Source of the DNA: Shewanella sp. OPT22
GTDB lineage: Bacteria; Pseudomonadota; Gammaproteobacteria; Enterobacterales; Shewanellaceae
Assembly (NCBI RefSeq): GCF_004168585.1
Contig: NZ_PGVH01000033.1
Coordinates: 133,469-197,468 of the forward strand
DNA length: 64,000 nt
Reading direction: 5' to 3'
In this document: positions 52,080 through 62,204 of the stretch, in pieces
Numbering within the stretch: position 1 is the stretch's first letter
Layout of the letters: every line of letters begins with the position of its first letter
The notes under the pieces: generated by a model
What the model was told of the DNA's origin: nothing
What the model saw: only the letters and a program-made list of their open reading frames with translations
Databases searched by the model: none
Program-made: the position numbers and the translations under genes

Positions 52080-52730
52080 TTACTTTCTTTTTAACTTATA
52101 AACAACTTCAATCAGTTCAACGTCGTTTTCACGCATTACAGGCGGTTTATCTGATGTTACATGACGTGCAAGCACCTCAATATGAAACTCTGAACCGAAC
52201 AATTCAAATACTTCATTTTCAGGTACTGAGAATGGTGGGCCATCATATTGAGCTTGGTCGTATTCGAGCGTGATCAGCAAACCAGTTTTTAAGTTGGGTG
52301 CAATTCGAGTTAGATCCTTAGTGTATTGTGCACGAATCTCTTTTGGTAGAGCAATCAATGCGGCTCGATCATACAGATACTCTGCATCGATGCTTGAAGC
52401 TGGGATTTTAAAATAATCACCTTGATAGACAGTAAAAGGGAGATCTTGCCAGCGGTTTAATTCATCAATCTGCGTTATCTGTGGTGAAAGCTTATTTTCT
52501 TCAAAAAATGCTTTAATGCCAAGTTCGACTAATTCACATCCAATAACATTGTGTCCCTGCTGAGCAAGGTAAAGGAGATCGAGCGACTTCCCACAAAGGG
52601 GAACGAAAGTGCTGGCTTCAGAGTTTGGGCATAGGTCAGGCCAATACTGTAATAAGTTAGGATTGAAGTCTGCTTTATGGAAGTTAATTCGTCCTGTTTC
52701 CCAGCGATCGTGCCAGTGTGTTCTTGTCAT
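52080..52730 (-). CDS. tpm: Thiopurine S-methyltransferase
   Basis: The 216-residue protein starts M-T-R-T-H-W-H-D-R-W-E-T-G-R-I-N-F-H and has F-V-P-L-C-G-K-S-L-D-L-L-Y-L, typical of bacterial TPMT. Relatives methylate thiopurines and also selenium or tellurium compounds (established). It lies 66 bp after nosL on the same strand and may be read from the nos transcript; a functional link is not shown. Confidence 0.92.
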   Translation of the reverse strand: MTRTHWHDRWETGRINFHKADFNPNLLQYWPDLCPNSEASTFVPLCGKSLDLLYLAQQGHNVIGCELVELGIKAFFEENKLSPQITQIDELNRWQDLPFTVYQGDYFKIPASSIDAEYLYDRAALIALPKEIRAQYTKDLTRIAPNLKTGLLITLEYDQAQYDGPPFSVPENEVFELFGSEFHIEVLARHVTSDKPPVMRENDVELIEVVYKLKRK

Positions 52731-52796
52731 TATGATGTCTCCAGCTTGTTCATAGTAAAATGATAAACAAGCTGGAAACTGATTGATAGTCGCAGG

Positions 52797-53282
52797 CTAT
52801 AAAGATTCTAAGCGGATCTGTTCAAATGTATTTACTTGACCACCAAACTCCTGTGCAAATTTTTCAGCATCTTCTTTTTTGCTAAAGCTAGCTAGAGTTT
52901 TACCCATTGCACCCGTTTGGCTTGAACCTACTACAAAGAAGGCTTTGCGAGCGTCGATAAAGTGGCTGTCATCGGGTTTGTCCCAGTGGCTTTTGCTCAT
53001 ATCGTGTACATACACTTCTTTAACCTGTTTTTTGTATTCAGGGTCAAGTAAGAAGCTGAACATATCGCGAGTGGAGCAAAACTTTTTCACCTTGTCTGAG
53101 GTTTTGATATAAAGCTCGCCTTTTGGGCCAGGAAAATTGGTGATGATCATGCCGCAAAGGTGGCACTCTTCACCAGAGTGAATGGATTGTGCTTGGCGAA
53201 CCGTTACTTGATCAGGCTCTTGGCTACATGCGGCTAGAATGAGTGTCGTAGCAAGTAACAGCATTTTTGTAATTATTTTCAT
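52797..53282 (-). CDS. nosL: NosL copper-chaperone lipoprotein
   Basis: A 161-residue lipoprotein (lipobox L-I-L-A-A-C) with the copper motif C-H-L-C-G-M-I-I, and Met residues further on. NosL binds Cu(I) for the assembly of the CuZ site of NosZ in the periplasm (established). Its start shares a base with the nosY stop codon, so the genes are translated together. Confidence 0.95.
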   Translation of the reverse strand: MKIITKMLLLATTLILAACSQEPDQVTVRQAQSIHSGEECHLCGMIITNFPGPKGELYIKTSDKVKKFCSTRDMFSFLLDPEYKKQVKEVYVHDMSKSHWDKPDDSHFIDARKAFFVVGSSQTGAMGKTLASFSKKEDAEKFAQEFGGQVNTFEQIRLESL

Positions 53283-54100
53283 TATAGTGTTTTCCTGTTA
53301 AAAATGATTCCAGCTATGGCCAGTGGAATCGCTATCCATGCACATTGCAGCCCTAAAAGACCTGCAGGGGAAATGCTGCCATTAATGGCAATAGCTAAAA
53401 CGCCGTTAACGTCTGAAGTATCTAAGCTTGCCAAATTCACCATACGGAAAATATCAGCAGGGTTAAGCAGCATCAAATTAACCAGCTGTGATTGTGATAA
53501 ACCTTCTTCCATGCCCACAAGTACGGCTAATAATCCTAAGTCGAATACCAAGATGAAGAAGAACCATAGAATTAGTGCAAGCCCAGCAGCTTTTGATTTT
53601 TCAGTAACCAGTAAGCTGATGACGTATGCGATAGCAATAAAACAAAGGCCTAATAAAATTGCTGTAGCGATGAATAAACCAAAGCTATGCAGAACAGACA
53701 TAACATCCGTTTGAAACGCTAATACCACTGCTGCACTACCAAAACCTAGGATGGTCGCCATAGCCATAATGCCGCCTTGACCAACAAACTTACCGAGCAG
53801 TAATTGGCGATGACTGAGAGGGTAGGTGAGCAATAGCAGTAACGTGCCTGATTCTTGTTCACCTACAAAGCTGTCATAAGCCAATAGCAATGCAATCAGC
53901 GGGATTAAGAACACCGCAAGGCTTGATAAGCTGGCAATGGTTGAAGACAGTGACGTAATGCCAATTTGCCCTGAAGCAACCGCACCGTAATAACTCAAAC
54001 CAATAGACAGCACGGCAAAAATTAAGGTGATGGAGATCAACCAACGGTTTCTCAATCCGTCTTGAAACTCTTTAATCGCAACAGCCAATATCGGATTCAT
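53282..54100 (-). CDS. nosY: NosY ABC permease
   Basis: A 272-residue membrane protein with six hydrophobic segments. It has the NosY motif D-S-F-V-G-E-Q-E-S-G-T-L-L-L-L-L-T-Y-P. With NosF it forms the ABC transporter NosFY. Together with NosD this complex loads or matures the CuZ centre (established). Overlap with nosF is 4 bp. Confidence 0.95.
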   Translation of the reverse strand: MNPILAVAIKEFQDGLRNRWLISITLIFAVLSIGLSYYGAVASGQIGITSLSSTIASLSSLAVFLIPLIALLLAYDSFVGEQESGTLLLLLTYPLSHRQLLLGKFVGQGGIMAMATILGFGSAAVVLAFQTDVMSVLHSFGLFIATAILLGLCFIAIAYVISLLVTEKSKAAGLALILWFFFILVFDLGLLAVLVGMEEGLSQSQLVNLMLLNPADIFRMVNLASLDTSDVNGVLAIAINGSISPAGLLGLQCAWIAIPLAIAGIIFNRKTL

Positions 54101-55014
54101 GATTGTACCTCCTTTTTATCTAGTGAAGGCTTACCAAGATAATATTGATAAACTTGCTCTAAGTTGGCTGGCTCAACTTGAATGTCGCTGATGTTCGGCA
54201 TTTCAAGTAATTGACGGACGATGTCGAGCTTGTTGCTTTCTGGTACAGCTAACTCATCATTATTTATCACAAAATCGCCAAAGCGTTCGTCGGCACGCAG
54301 TGCTCCGTTGAGCCCTTGGGTTTTGATGGTAACAGGGAGTTGTGCTTGCAGGCGCAAATCAGCAAGGCTGCCGTAAGCCAACTGTTTGCCGCTGGAGATG
54401 ATCATCGCTTTGTCGATATGTTGTTCAACACCGGGAAGTACATGCGAACAAAGAATGATGCTGGCACCGCTGCTTTTTAATTTGTCGACACTCTGATAGA
54501 ACTCTCGAGTCGCAATAGGATCTAAACCAACGGTTGGTTCATCAAGCAGCAATAGCTTTGGTTGCCCTAAGAAAGCTTGTGCTAACCCTAAACGTTGTCG
54601 CATACCTTTTGAGTAGGTTTTTACTGGGCGCTTTATCGCATGGGTTAACCCGACTTGCTCTAACAGTTCTTCAATTTGAGCTTTAGGGGCTTTCTTTAAA
54701 CGAGCAAAGTAAGAGAGCACTTCTTTACCGGTTAAATGGTCGTAGAAGCTGACATTCTCAGGGAGGTAACCAATATGCTTGCGACTTTCAAAGGCATCGG
54801 CTGACATTGGATCTGTATCCAATACTTGTACGTCACCATGTGTGGCTTTGATGATGCCTAATACAAGCTTCATCATGGTGGTTTTGCCTGCGCCATTATG
54901 ACCGAAGAGTCCTAACACCTCACTTGGCATTAGCTCTAAATTGACGCCTTGTAAGGCTTTTACTTTGCCGTAATGCTTCTCGACATTACTGAGTTTTACG
55001 ACTGGCTTCATCAT
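54097..55014 (-). CDS. nosF: NosF ABC ATPase
   Basis: The 305-residue protein has Walker A G-H-N-G-A-G-K-T-T, signature Y-S-K-G-M-R-Q-R-L and Walker B L-L-L-L-D-E-P-T. It drives the NosFY transporter. It overlaps nosY and nosD by 4 bp each, so the three are translationally coupled. Its domain after residue 220 is the NosF-type C-terminal extension. Confidence 0.96.
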   Translation of the reverse strand: MMKPVVKLSNVEKHYGKVKALQGVNLELMPSEVLGLFGHNGAGKTTMMKLVLGIIKATHGDVQVLDTDPMSADAFESRKHIGYLPENVSFYDHLTGKEVLSYFARLKKAPKAQIEELLEQVGLTHAIKRPVKTYSKGMRQRLGLAQAFLGQPKLLLLDEPTVGLDPIATREFYQSVDKLKSSGASIILCSHVLPGVEQHIDKAMIISSGKQLAYGSLADLRLQAQLPVTIKTQGLNGALRADERFGDFVINNDELAVPESNKLDIVRQLLEMPNISDIQVEPANLEQVYQYYLGKPSLDKKEVQS

Positions 55015-56369
55015 TCTGAGCCCACCTTTATTTTGGTAATCTGTATGTCTTGGTTTGCGTTTGTCATATCAAGAGGCTGCATCAGCGGATGACTGTCTTT
55101 AACGCCAACGGGTTTTAATACGGGGAACTGACCTTGAATCCAACGCAAAATTAATACTGCTGGACTGTCTAGGAGCATTTTGGCTTCTGGATATTGCCAC
55201 ACCATTTTGTCGATACCGTCATTGGGTTCAAAGGCACTATCACCTCGGCCGTCACTGTTTAGATCCCAGCCCAGATAATTGCTCCAATAGTTACCAACTC
55301 CGTCTTTGCTCCATTCTTCTTCACGATTAACCACATACTTAACTTGTACTGGGTTATTGATGAAGTTATTGGCGAAAACTTTGGTATTTTCTGAGCCAGC
55401 AGTTAGGTGAATACCTATTTCAGCGGTATCAACAATGTTGTGGTCGATGCTGTTATAAGCACAGTTATAAACAAATAACCCTTTACCTTCGCGGCCGAGA
55501 ACTTTGTTTTCAGGCTTGGTCCAGACGTTATACACCTGATTGTATTGAATGGTTGAAGAGGTAATGTAATTGAGTAAGAAACCGTAATCTTCACTGTTTC
55601 GGCTGACATTATTATGAATCTTCAAACGACGAGAACTCATTAAGGCGTAACCTGCACGAGTGTCGTAAGCGAGGTTATTTTTCACTTCGTTGTCGTAAGA
55701 ATACATGTAGTGAATGCCATAACGTAACTCGTGCATGGTATTGCCATCCAGTACATTTTGCTGGCTTGAAATTACATATAAACCATCGCGTACCAAACTG
55801 ATGTCATTTCCACGCACCACAGTATTTTTGATGTTCGCCAACTGAATGCCATTGCCTCGGTCCGATGAACGTAAGTTTGGATTACCAATTACAGTGTTAT
55901 CCAGTATTTTTAAGTGCTCCCCTTTATTGAGCCAAATGCCAAAGCCAGAGCCTTTTAAATAGTTATTTTGAATAATGAGGTGATCGTTGCCTTTTGATGT
56001 GGAGATACCCGCATCTTGAGCTGTTAAGTCATCACCCCAATTGAGAATTTTTAAACCGTCGATAGTGACGTTAGAAGCTTTAATAAAAAGTGCATGACCT
56101 TTACCTTCGGCATCGATGATTGCCCGTTTTTCGTGTTTGGCTTTTAAGGTCAAGCTATGAGGAATAATATAGTTACCGTGATATTCACCGTCGGCCAGAA
56201 GAATGATATCGCCTTGCTTTGATTGATCTAAGGTTTTTTGTAAATCATCGCTAGGTGAGATGGAAAGTGTGGCACTAAAAGCAGAATGAGAGAGGAGCAG
56301 AAGGGCTGAGCCACTGAGAATCGAGTAACTTAATGTGAAAAAACTTTTACTGAATAAGCGTCTAATCAT
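55011..56369 (-). CDS. nosD: NosD periplasmic copper-centre maturation protein
   Basis: The 452-residue protein has a signal peptide (to about S-A-F-S-A) and a right-handed beta-helix of parallel repeats (L-K-I-L-D-N-T, V-V-R-G-N-D-I, N-V-L-D-G-N-T, E-V-K-N-N-L), as in CASH/carbohydrate-binding folds. It hands copper to apo-NosZ together with NosFY (established). It stands between nosZ and nosF, the standard order. Confidence 0.95.
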   Translation of the reverse strand: MIRRLFSKSFFTLSYSILSGSALLLLSHSAFSATLSISPSDDLQKTLDQSKQGDIILLADGEYHGNYIIPHSLTLKAKHEKRAIIDAEGKGHALFIKASNVTIDGLKILNWGDDLTAQDAGISTSKGNDHLIIQNNYLKGSGFGIWLNKGEHLKILDNTVIGNPNLRSSDRGNGIQLANIKNTVVRGNDISLVRDGLYVISSQQNVLDGNTMHELRYGIHYMYSYDNEVKNNLAYDTRAGYALMSSRRLKIHNNVSRNSEDYGFLLNYITSSTIQYNQVYNVWTKPENKVLGREGKGLFVYNCAYNSIDHNIVDTAEIGIHLTAGSENTKVFANNFINNPVQVKYVVNREEEWSKDGVGNYWSNYLGWDLNSDGRGDSAFEPNDGIDKMVWQYPEAKMLLDSPAVLILRWIQGQFPVLKPVGVKDSHPLMQPLDMTNANQDIQITKIKVGSE

Positions 56370-56430
56370 ATTGTTTTCTTTTTAGCAAAATAAATTCAAG
56401 CCTCGTGAGAGGCTTGAATTATGGTTTAGC

Positions 56431-58323
56431 TTACGCTTCTACCAACATACGACCACGCATTTCCATGTGTAGTGCGTGACAGAACCAGTTACAGTAGTAC
56501 CACTGAACACCTGGCTTGTCGGCGATAAAGGTGATTGAAGACGTTGCTTGAGGGCCAACTTCCATTTGCAAACCGTGGTTTGTCATACAGAAACCATGAG
56601 TTACATCTTCTACTTGGTCTAAGTTAGTCACTACAATTGTTACTTCATCACCCAGCTTAACTTTAAACTCAGTTAAACCAAAGTTAGGTGCGATAGATGT
56701 CATGTAAACACGAACTTTGTTACCGTCACGGATAACTTTGTTATCCATTTCTAGCGTAACACCATCTTTTTTCGCCATTGCAACTGTTGGTGCAAAAATT
56801 GGATCATCACGAGTCCAAAGTTTTTTAGGCTTTAACTTACTGCGGTGTACGATCATACAATCGTGCGGCTCAGCAAAAGTAGGACCGTCGTGTACCAGCT
56901 TCATTTCGTCACCTGAAATATCAATCAGCTGATCGTTTTCAGGACGTAATGGACCTACAGGTAAGAAACGGTCTTTAGAGAACTTACACAATGAGATTAA
57001 CCATTTGCCATCAGCATCACGAGATTCACCTTGCGATGTATGGTTGTGGCCTGGCTGATAGTGAACATCAAGTTTTTGACGAAGGTAGTTAACTTTCTTG
57101 CCTTGATAATGCGCAATAGCGTCTTCAACATTCCACTTAGCAATTTGGCTGTCTAAGAACAGAGTTGTATAAGCGTTGCCGCGGTTATCGAATGCTGTAT
57201 GCAGTGGACCTAAGCCGAGTTCAGGTTCAGCGACGATCGTTTCACGTGGCTTGATCTTGTCATTAAATAGATCATCAAGCTTATCAATGGCAATCACCGA
57301 TACCGTTGGAGAGAGCTTACCGTTAGCAACAAAGTACTCACCACTTGGAGAAGTGTTAAGACCATGTGGAGACTTAGGTACTGGGATATAACGAGTCAGT
57401 TCAGAACCTTTACGCCCGTCAAGTACTGGTACGTCATTACCGTTATACGTTTTGAATTTACCTGCTTTAAGTGCAGCTTCACAACGTGCAAGATTGAATA
57501 CAACAACATGATCACGTTCAGCAGAGATCATTTCACCTAAATTCATACCCATTTCTGAGTTGTAGCAAGTAGAAGCGAAATATTTACCATCGTAATCAGC
57601 GTCAGTATTGTCTAAGTTGCCGTCAACCATAACTTGGAAAGCAACTTCCATTGTTTCCGCATCGATAACATTAAATAGTGAGCGATAAGTGCTGACATCT
57701 TCCAACGATTCTTTACCATCGTTGTTCATTGGAATTTCGAACTCACCATTACAGATCACATACTTAGTGTATGGTGCTTTTTGAACTCGAAGACCATGAA
57801 TAGCCTGAACGTTAGGAACCGTAAGCATTTTGTCTGTTTTCATTACGTCACAACGGATACGTGCAACACGAGTGTTGGCTTTATCGTTAATGAAAACATA
57901 CTTACCGTTGTAACTGCCGTCAGTCATACTCATGTGCGGGTGATGTGAATCACCCGCTAGAAGATGGGCGCTGTCGCCTTTAATGGCTTTACTTTCGTTG
58001 GTTAGACCCCAACCCGTTGCGCTGTCTACGTTAAATACAGGAATACGCATCAGCTCTCGCATTGATGGAATACCTAGAATACGTACTTCACCAGAGTGAC
58101 CACCACTCCAGAAACCGTAGTATTCATCTAATTCGCCTGGGTGAACAAAAGGGCTATTTTTACCCGCTTCAGAAGCTTGTGCTTTTGCCATTGAAGCAAA
58201 CATTGCAGCCGTCATTGGTGCAGCAACAGCGCCGGCACCTAAAAGAGCTGATTTACCCATGAACCTGCGTCTGTCGACGTTTTGAACTTCTTGTGAAAGT
58301 TCCTTGTTTTCTTTGTCTTGCAT
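56431..58323 (-). CDS. nosZ: Nitrous-oxide reductase NosZ (clade I)
   Basis: The 630-residue protein has a Tat signal (D-R-R-R-F-M-G-K-S-A), then a seven-bladed propeller with CuZ His ligands (D-S-H-H-P-H). The cupredoxin CuA domain has the ligand set W-Y-Y-C-N-W-F-C-H-A-L-H-M-E-M. The Tat signal marks clade I. It reduces N2O to N2 in the periplasm. The preceding nosR is 52 bp upstream. All metal ligands that I checked are present. Confidence 0.97.
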   Translation of the reverse strand: MQDKENKELSQEVQNVDRRRFMGKSALLGAGAVAAPMTAAMFASMAKAQASEAGKNSPFVHPGELDEYYGFWSGGHSGEVRILGIPSMRELMRIPVFNVDSATGWGLTNESKAIKGDSAHLLAGDSHHPHMSMTDGSYNGKYVFINDKANTRVARIRCDVMKTDKMLTVPNVQAIHGLRVQKAPYTKYVICNGEFEIPMNNDGKESLEDVSTYRSLFNVIDAETMEVAFQVMVDGNLDNTDADYDGKYFASTCYNSEMGMNLGEMISAERDHVVVFNLARCEAALKAGKFKTYNGNDVPVLDGRKGSELTRYIPVPKSPHGLNTSPSGEYFVANGKLSPTVSVIAIDKLDDLFNDKIKPRETIVAEPELGLGPLHTAFDNRGNAYTTLFLDSQIAKWNVEDAIAHYQGKKVNYLRQKLDVHYQPGHNHTSQGESRDADGKWLISLCKFSKDRFLPVGPLRPENDQLIDISGDEMKLVHDGPTFAEPHDCMIVHRSKLKPKKLWTRDDPIFAPTVAMAKKDGVTLEMDNKVIRDGNKVRVYMTSIAPNFGLTEFKVKLGDEVTIVVTNLDQVEDVTHGFCMTNHGLQMEVGPQATSSITFIADKPGVQWYYCNWFCHALHMEMRGRMLVEA

Positions 58324-58375
58324 GGTGCATCTCCATTGTGGCTACCGGCGTAGCCATTTAGTAGTAATTTGCTAT

Positions 58376-60511
58376 TTAACCAACGTTTACTGCTGGTATT
58401 TGTTCTTCATTTTTTCGGCGCTTATAGGCCATTTTTTTCAACGGTGGACATTTTTCTTCGTCGTAGTACGTCACCTGACAGTCAAGGCAGTAGTGACATT
58501 CACGCATGTTGATCTCACCATTGGGATAAATTGCTTGAATTTCACATTCTTTGGCGCATGTTTGGCATGGCTGACCGCATTCTTTACGGCGCTTTAACCA
58601 GTCGAATAAACGAATGCCGTTGCTGAACGACAGTGCAGCGCCGAGTGGGCATAAGTAGCGGCAGAATGTTTTACGGTTTACTAAGTTGATAAGAATCAGC
58701 GCACTGGCATAAATCACAAATGGCCATTCACGGTCGAACTTAAGCAAGAAGGTCGTCTTGAATGGTTCAACTTCGGCGAACTTTTCAGCAAGTGCTAAAG
58801 AATCAAGTGATAAGCCAAATAGACCGAGTAGGATTAAATACTTAATCGCCCATAGACGTTCATGAACGGCGAATGGTAATTCGATTTGTGGCAGCTTTAA
58901 CCAGCGCCCCAGTACGTTGACTAGTTCTTGTAGGGCACCGAATGGACATAACCAACCGCAATATACGGCGCGTCCCCAAAGGACAATCGTTACTGCTGCG
59001 GCGCACCAGAGTGTGAAGATAACTGGGTCGAGCAAGAATAAATCCCATGAGAACTTAGACATCAATGAGTTCAAGAAAGTAAATACGTTGACCACTGAAA
59101 GCTGTCCGCCCCACATCCAGCCAACGCAGACCACAGTAATCACAAGGTACCAGTGACGTAATTGATGCATGAACTTAGGATGTTTAACTAATACATCTTG
59201 GAAGAACAAGATAAGCAGTAGCACGATTACTAAGAGAGAAATCACCACAACTTCAGGTGTTTTCTCTTTCCACACTTGCTGAACTAACGTCAGTTCAGGC
59301 TCTGGATAAATTGCTGGTGGCGTATCAACATACTTTTCAAGGGTGTCGTATTGGCCTTTAAAGCTAGTGAAAATACTATCTACAGGGCCTGTTTGGCGAC
59401 GAATTAGTAGCTCAAACTCCCAAGGTGCACCGGGATCAAACTCATGGTGGTCTTGCGCACGGAAAAGAGACATTTCTTTAAACTTCGGCGCACCATCAAT
59501 GTAAATATCCGTAAGGCGCTGGTGGTCTAAATCTCTAAATGAAATGGCATTGTCGTTTTGGTGTACTTGAATTCGGTCAAAAATACCGCCACGAACATAA
59601 CCTGAGCCTTTAAACGAATAACCGTTACCCATAAGTGCAATAAGATGCTCACCGGGTTTTAATTGTTTAACTTGGTAGTCGTATTCTGCATCACCTAAAA
59701 GGTTACGGCCGATGGTCGGAATGTCTGCGAGTGTGAAATAAATCTCTGCAAACTGATCTTGTTTTTGGTTTGGCTCAGCGCTTTCAATAAATTCAGCAGT
59801 CGTGCCGACAAACGCTTGATCAACTTTATCTCTGTTTAAATACAGTTTACGAATTGAGCCGTCACCAGTCAGTGTCGTCCAGTCCGCTTTTTGAAATACG
59901 TCTTGTTTGATAGTAGATATTGGTTGAATGACTTTCGATTTTGGTTCGATAATGCCTAAAGATATTGCCGCTTTATTTGCCGCTTTTACGACTGCAACAT
60001 TCATAACCATAACAGTAACGGTAGCACCAGAAAGGCCGTCAATGTTTACTGTACCTTCCGTTTTATTACCACCAACTTTAAGTCTGTCAGTAACAGACAG
60101 CCCTTTATATTGTGCTGCAAAGTCATCTAACTTACTCGCAGGAATGCCGGCAAGAATAATCGGCTCATGATGCTCAAGCACTTTTGCATCAACATATTTG
60201 CCTTCAGGGTCAATAATAACCAGCATGTTAACTGGCTCACCAGAATAGGCTGGAATTTTAGCAATATCATTCGTTTCGAAGGCATAACCAAGAATTTCTT
60301 CGCCCTTATAAATAGGTCTTACAAGTGGTTCACCTTGCTTATTGCCAATTTTTGTCGCATTTGGATACGTTTGTTCTATTAACGGGAGTGGATCTTTAGG
60401 CGGGCTAACGAATAGCGCATTAGCGTTAAATGCACACAAAACAAGCACCATGCTGAATATTAGCATGAGCCAGTCTGACAACTGTTGGCGTTTAGCGATA
60501 AATTTGTTCAC
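58376..60511 (-). CDS. nosR: NosR membrane flavo-iron-sulfur protein
   Basis: I chose the GTG at 60511, with AAGAAGG about 8 bases upstream. It gives M-N-K-F-I-A-K-R-Q-Q-L and about 711 residues. The longer ATG form (60556) would start almost at the predicted transcription start. The protein has an N-terminal signal/anchor, a periplasmic FMN-binding domain with the S-G-A-T-V-T site, and six membrane helices with C-P-F-G-A-L and C-R-Y-L-C-P-L-G. A ferredoxin-like tail (C-G-Q-P-C-Q-T-C, C-H-Y-C-L-D-C) follows. NosR supports electron flow to NosZ (established). Confidence 0.93.
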   Translation of the reverse strand: MNKFIAKRQQLSDWLMLIFSMVLVLCAFNANALFVSPPKDPLPLIEQTYPNATKIGNKQGEPLVRPIYKGEEILGYAFETNDIAKIPAYSGEPVNMLVIIDPEGKYVDAKVLEHHEPIILAGIPASKLDDFAAQYKGLSVTDRLKVGGNKTEGTVNIDGLSGATVTVMVMNVAVVKAANKAAISLGIIEPKSKVIQPISTIKQDVFQKADWTTLTGDGSIRKLYLNRDKVDQAFVGTTAEFIESAEPNQKQDQFAEIYFTLADIPTIGRNLLGDAEYDYQVKQLKPGEHLIALMGNGYSFKGSGYVRGGIFDRIQVHQNDNAISFRDLDHQRLTDIYIDGAPKFKEMSLFRAQDHHEFDPGAPWEFELLIRRQTGPVDSIFTSFKGQYDTLEKYVDTPPAIYPEPELTLVQQVWKEKTPEVVVISLLVIVLLLILFFQDVLVKHPKFMHQLRHWYLVITVVCVGWMWGGQLSVVNVFTFLNSLMSKFSWDLFLLDPVIFTLWCAAAVTIVLWGRAVYCGWLCPFGALQELVNVLGRWLKLPQIELPFAVHERLWAIKYLILLGLFGLSLDSLALAEKFAEVEPFKTTFLLKFDREWPFVIYASALILINLVNRKTFCRYLCPLGAALSFSNGIRLFDWLKRRKECGQPCQTCAKECEIQAIYPNGEINMRECHYCLDCQVTYYDEEKCPPLKKMAYKRRKNEEQIPAVNVG

Positions 60512-60592
60512 GTTCCATGCCTTCTTTTCGAGGTCTACTGCGACAAAATGTCGCACTGCGATGGCATAGTAACTGGTTATTTTTTAGATGAA

Positions 60593-60606
60593 TTGATCAA
60601 GGTCAA
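60593..60606. promoter_or_regulatory. FNR/CRP-type site upstream of nosR
   Basis: TTGAT-CAAG-GTCAA differs from the FNR consensus TTGAT-N4-ATCAA in one base. The centre is at 60599.5, so a -41.5 promoter would start near 60558, giving a leader of about 47 nt to the GTG start of nosR. FNR or a Dnr-like regulator under low oxygen is likely. Confidence 0.75.
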
Positions 60607-60740
60607 TTGTTAACGATATAGAAAGTTTTTTAACAATTAGAAATAGAGGATTTGTGACGAGAAGTGATATCTGTGAATAAAAGTAAAATGAGCACTTTAA
60701 AATGAATATTTAAAAGTGCTCAATAAAGCATAAAATAATT

Positions 60741-61037
60741 TTATTTTAAGCTTTCATAATATGCTGCAACGTTAGCCATATCCGCTTCAGAAAGCATCAT
60801 TGCCATTGGAGCCATAACAGGGTCTTTACGAGTACCATCTTTGAACGCTTTAAGCTGTTTAACTAAGTACTGAGCTTTTTGACCTTTTAGGTTAGGGTAC
60901 ATAGGGATCATAGAGGTACCATCAGCACCATGACAAGCTGCACAAGTAGCAGTTTTAGCTTTACCTGCAGCAAGATCAGCAGCAAGAGAAGGCATAGATA
61001 GCGCACTAGCTACAGCAAGGATCAATAGCTTTTTCAT
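60741..61037 (-). CDS. Small periplasmic c-type cytochrome
   Basis: The 98-residue protein has a signal peptide (1-20, ends S-L-A-A) and one haem site C32-A-A-C-H36, with Met ligand candidates in P-V-M-A-P-M-A-M-M. It is a class I cytochrome c of the c551/c553 type. Its place directly before the nos operon suggests electron supply to NosZ. A gap of about 184 bp with the FNR site lies between it and nosR, so it may be transcribed separately. AAGGAGA precedes its ATG. Confidence 0.92.
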   Translation of the reverse strand: MKKLLILAVASALSMPSLAADLAAGKAKTATCAACHGADGTSMIPMYPNLKGQKAQYLVKQLKAFKDGTRKDPVMAPMAMMLSEADMANVAAYYESLK

Positions 61038-61103
61038 TTTATCTCCTTGGAGTGTTATTTTTCCAACATCACTCTTAAATTATTTAACATTGCTTTTTTT
61101 GCA

Positions 61104-61126
61104 CCAAAGTCACACTTTTACTTTGG
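61104..61126. promoter_or_regulatory. CCAAAGT / ACTTTGG dyad upstream of the cytochrome gene
   Basis: A perfect 7-bp inverted repeat with a 9-base spacer lies about 67 bp upstream of the cytochrome ATG. It could be an operator or a leader hairpin. Confidence 0.35.
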
Positions 61127-61227
61127 TTCACGTGTGCATTATGCCATTTTTATGGCAGTTTTTGGTGCAAAAAGTAAAAAAATAATAACAGAATGTAATT
61201 AGCTGTAATTGACTTTGAACAAGTGAA

Positions 61228-62106
61228 TCAAAAAAGTTTACTACCCCATCCAAGTTTGTTTCTCAAAACGTGAAAGTAATTGTGCCCCTTAGGGTGGATA
61301 AGCTTAAGTTGATCAGGGCTTTGGCGAATAATAATTTCATCGCCGGGGAGTACAGCTAAGTGTACATGCCCATCACAACTCACTTCTAAGTTGTCGCCAT
61401 TGTCAGGAGAAACGAGTAATTTAATGGTGCTGTTAGCGTCAATAACAATAGGTCGACAAGAAAGAGTATGTGGAAACATTGGTACTAAGATAAGTGCATT
61501 TAAGTTAGGCGTTAAAATCGCACCGCCAGCAGAGAGCGAATATGCTGTTGAGCCTGTCGGTGTGGATACAATCATGCCGTCGGCACGTTGACTGTACATA
61601 AAGATATCATCGATATAGACTTCAAACTCGATCATATGAGCGATTTTACCTGGATGAAGTACAGCTTCATTTACTGCACTGTTACAGGCTTTTAATTTAC
61701 CGTGACGGTGAACTTCAGCTTCGAGTAAAAAGCGATGTTCCACTTCATATTCACCATCTAGAACATGATTTAAGCAGGTTTCAAAATTATCAGGTGCTAA
61801 ATCAGTTAAGAAACCTAAGTTGCCACGGTTAACGCCAATTACCGCAATATCAAAGCGTGATAAGACTCGCGCCGCACCAAGCATATTACCGTCACCACCT
61901 ACCACAATAGCAAGATCACAGCGATTACCTAGTTCAAGCAGATCCACAGATGTTGCTTGTGGTGCAACATCTTTAGCTACGCGTTCTTCAACGACAACAT
62001 TAAGATGTTTTTTGTTCAACCATTGATACAAGGACTTCAATGTTGCGTTAGTGCCTTGATGATGTGGCTTACCAATTAGGCCAATAGTTTGAAATTTTCT
62101 GGTCAT
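61228..62106 (-). CDS. nadK: NAD kinase
   Basis: The 292-residue protein has the NAD kinase motifs [20 protein letters not shown] and [14 protein letters not shown]. It phosphorylates NAD to NADP (established). It is divergent from grpE, the usual arrangement in Shewanella and relatives. Confidence 0.97.
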   Translation of the reverse strand: MTRKFQTIGLIGKPHHQGTNATLKSLYQWLNKKHLNVVVEERVAKDVAPQATSVDLLELGNRCDLAIVVGGDGNMLGAARVLSRFDIAVIGVNRGNLGFLTDLAPDNFETCLNHVLDGEYEVEHRFLLEAEVHRHGKLKACNSAVNEAVLHPGKIAHMIEFEVYIDDIFMYSQRADGMIVSTPTGSTAYSLSAGGAILTPNLNALILVPMFPHTLSCRPIVIDANSTIKLLVSPDNGDNLEVSCDGHVHLAVLPGDEIIIRQSPDQLKLIHPKGHNYFHVLRNKLGWGSKLF

Positions 62107-62130
62107 ATGCTTAGTGATAGCTGATTTCTA

Positions 62131-62159
62131 CTTGAAACGCCAAAAATGATCCCCATAAT
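62131..62159 (+). promoter_or_regulatory. Sigma-32 (RpoH) promoter of grpE
   Basis: CTTGAAA (62131-62137), a 13-bp spacer, then CCCCATAAT (62151-62159). This matches the heat-shock consensus CTTGAAA-N11-16-CCCCATNT nearly perfectly and lies 46 bp before the grpE ATG. Confidence 0.88.
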
Positions 62160-62204
62160 ATGCGCATAGTATTTAGAAACAAAGTATTTTCGGCTGGAGT
62201 AATA

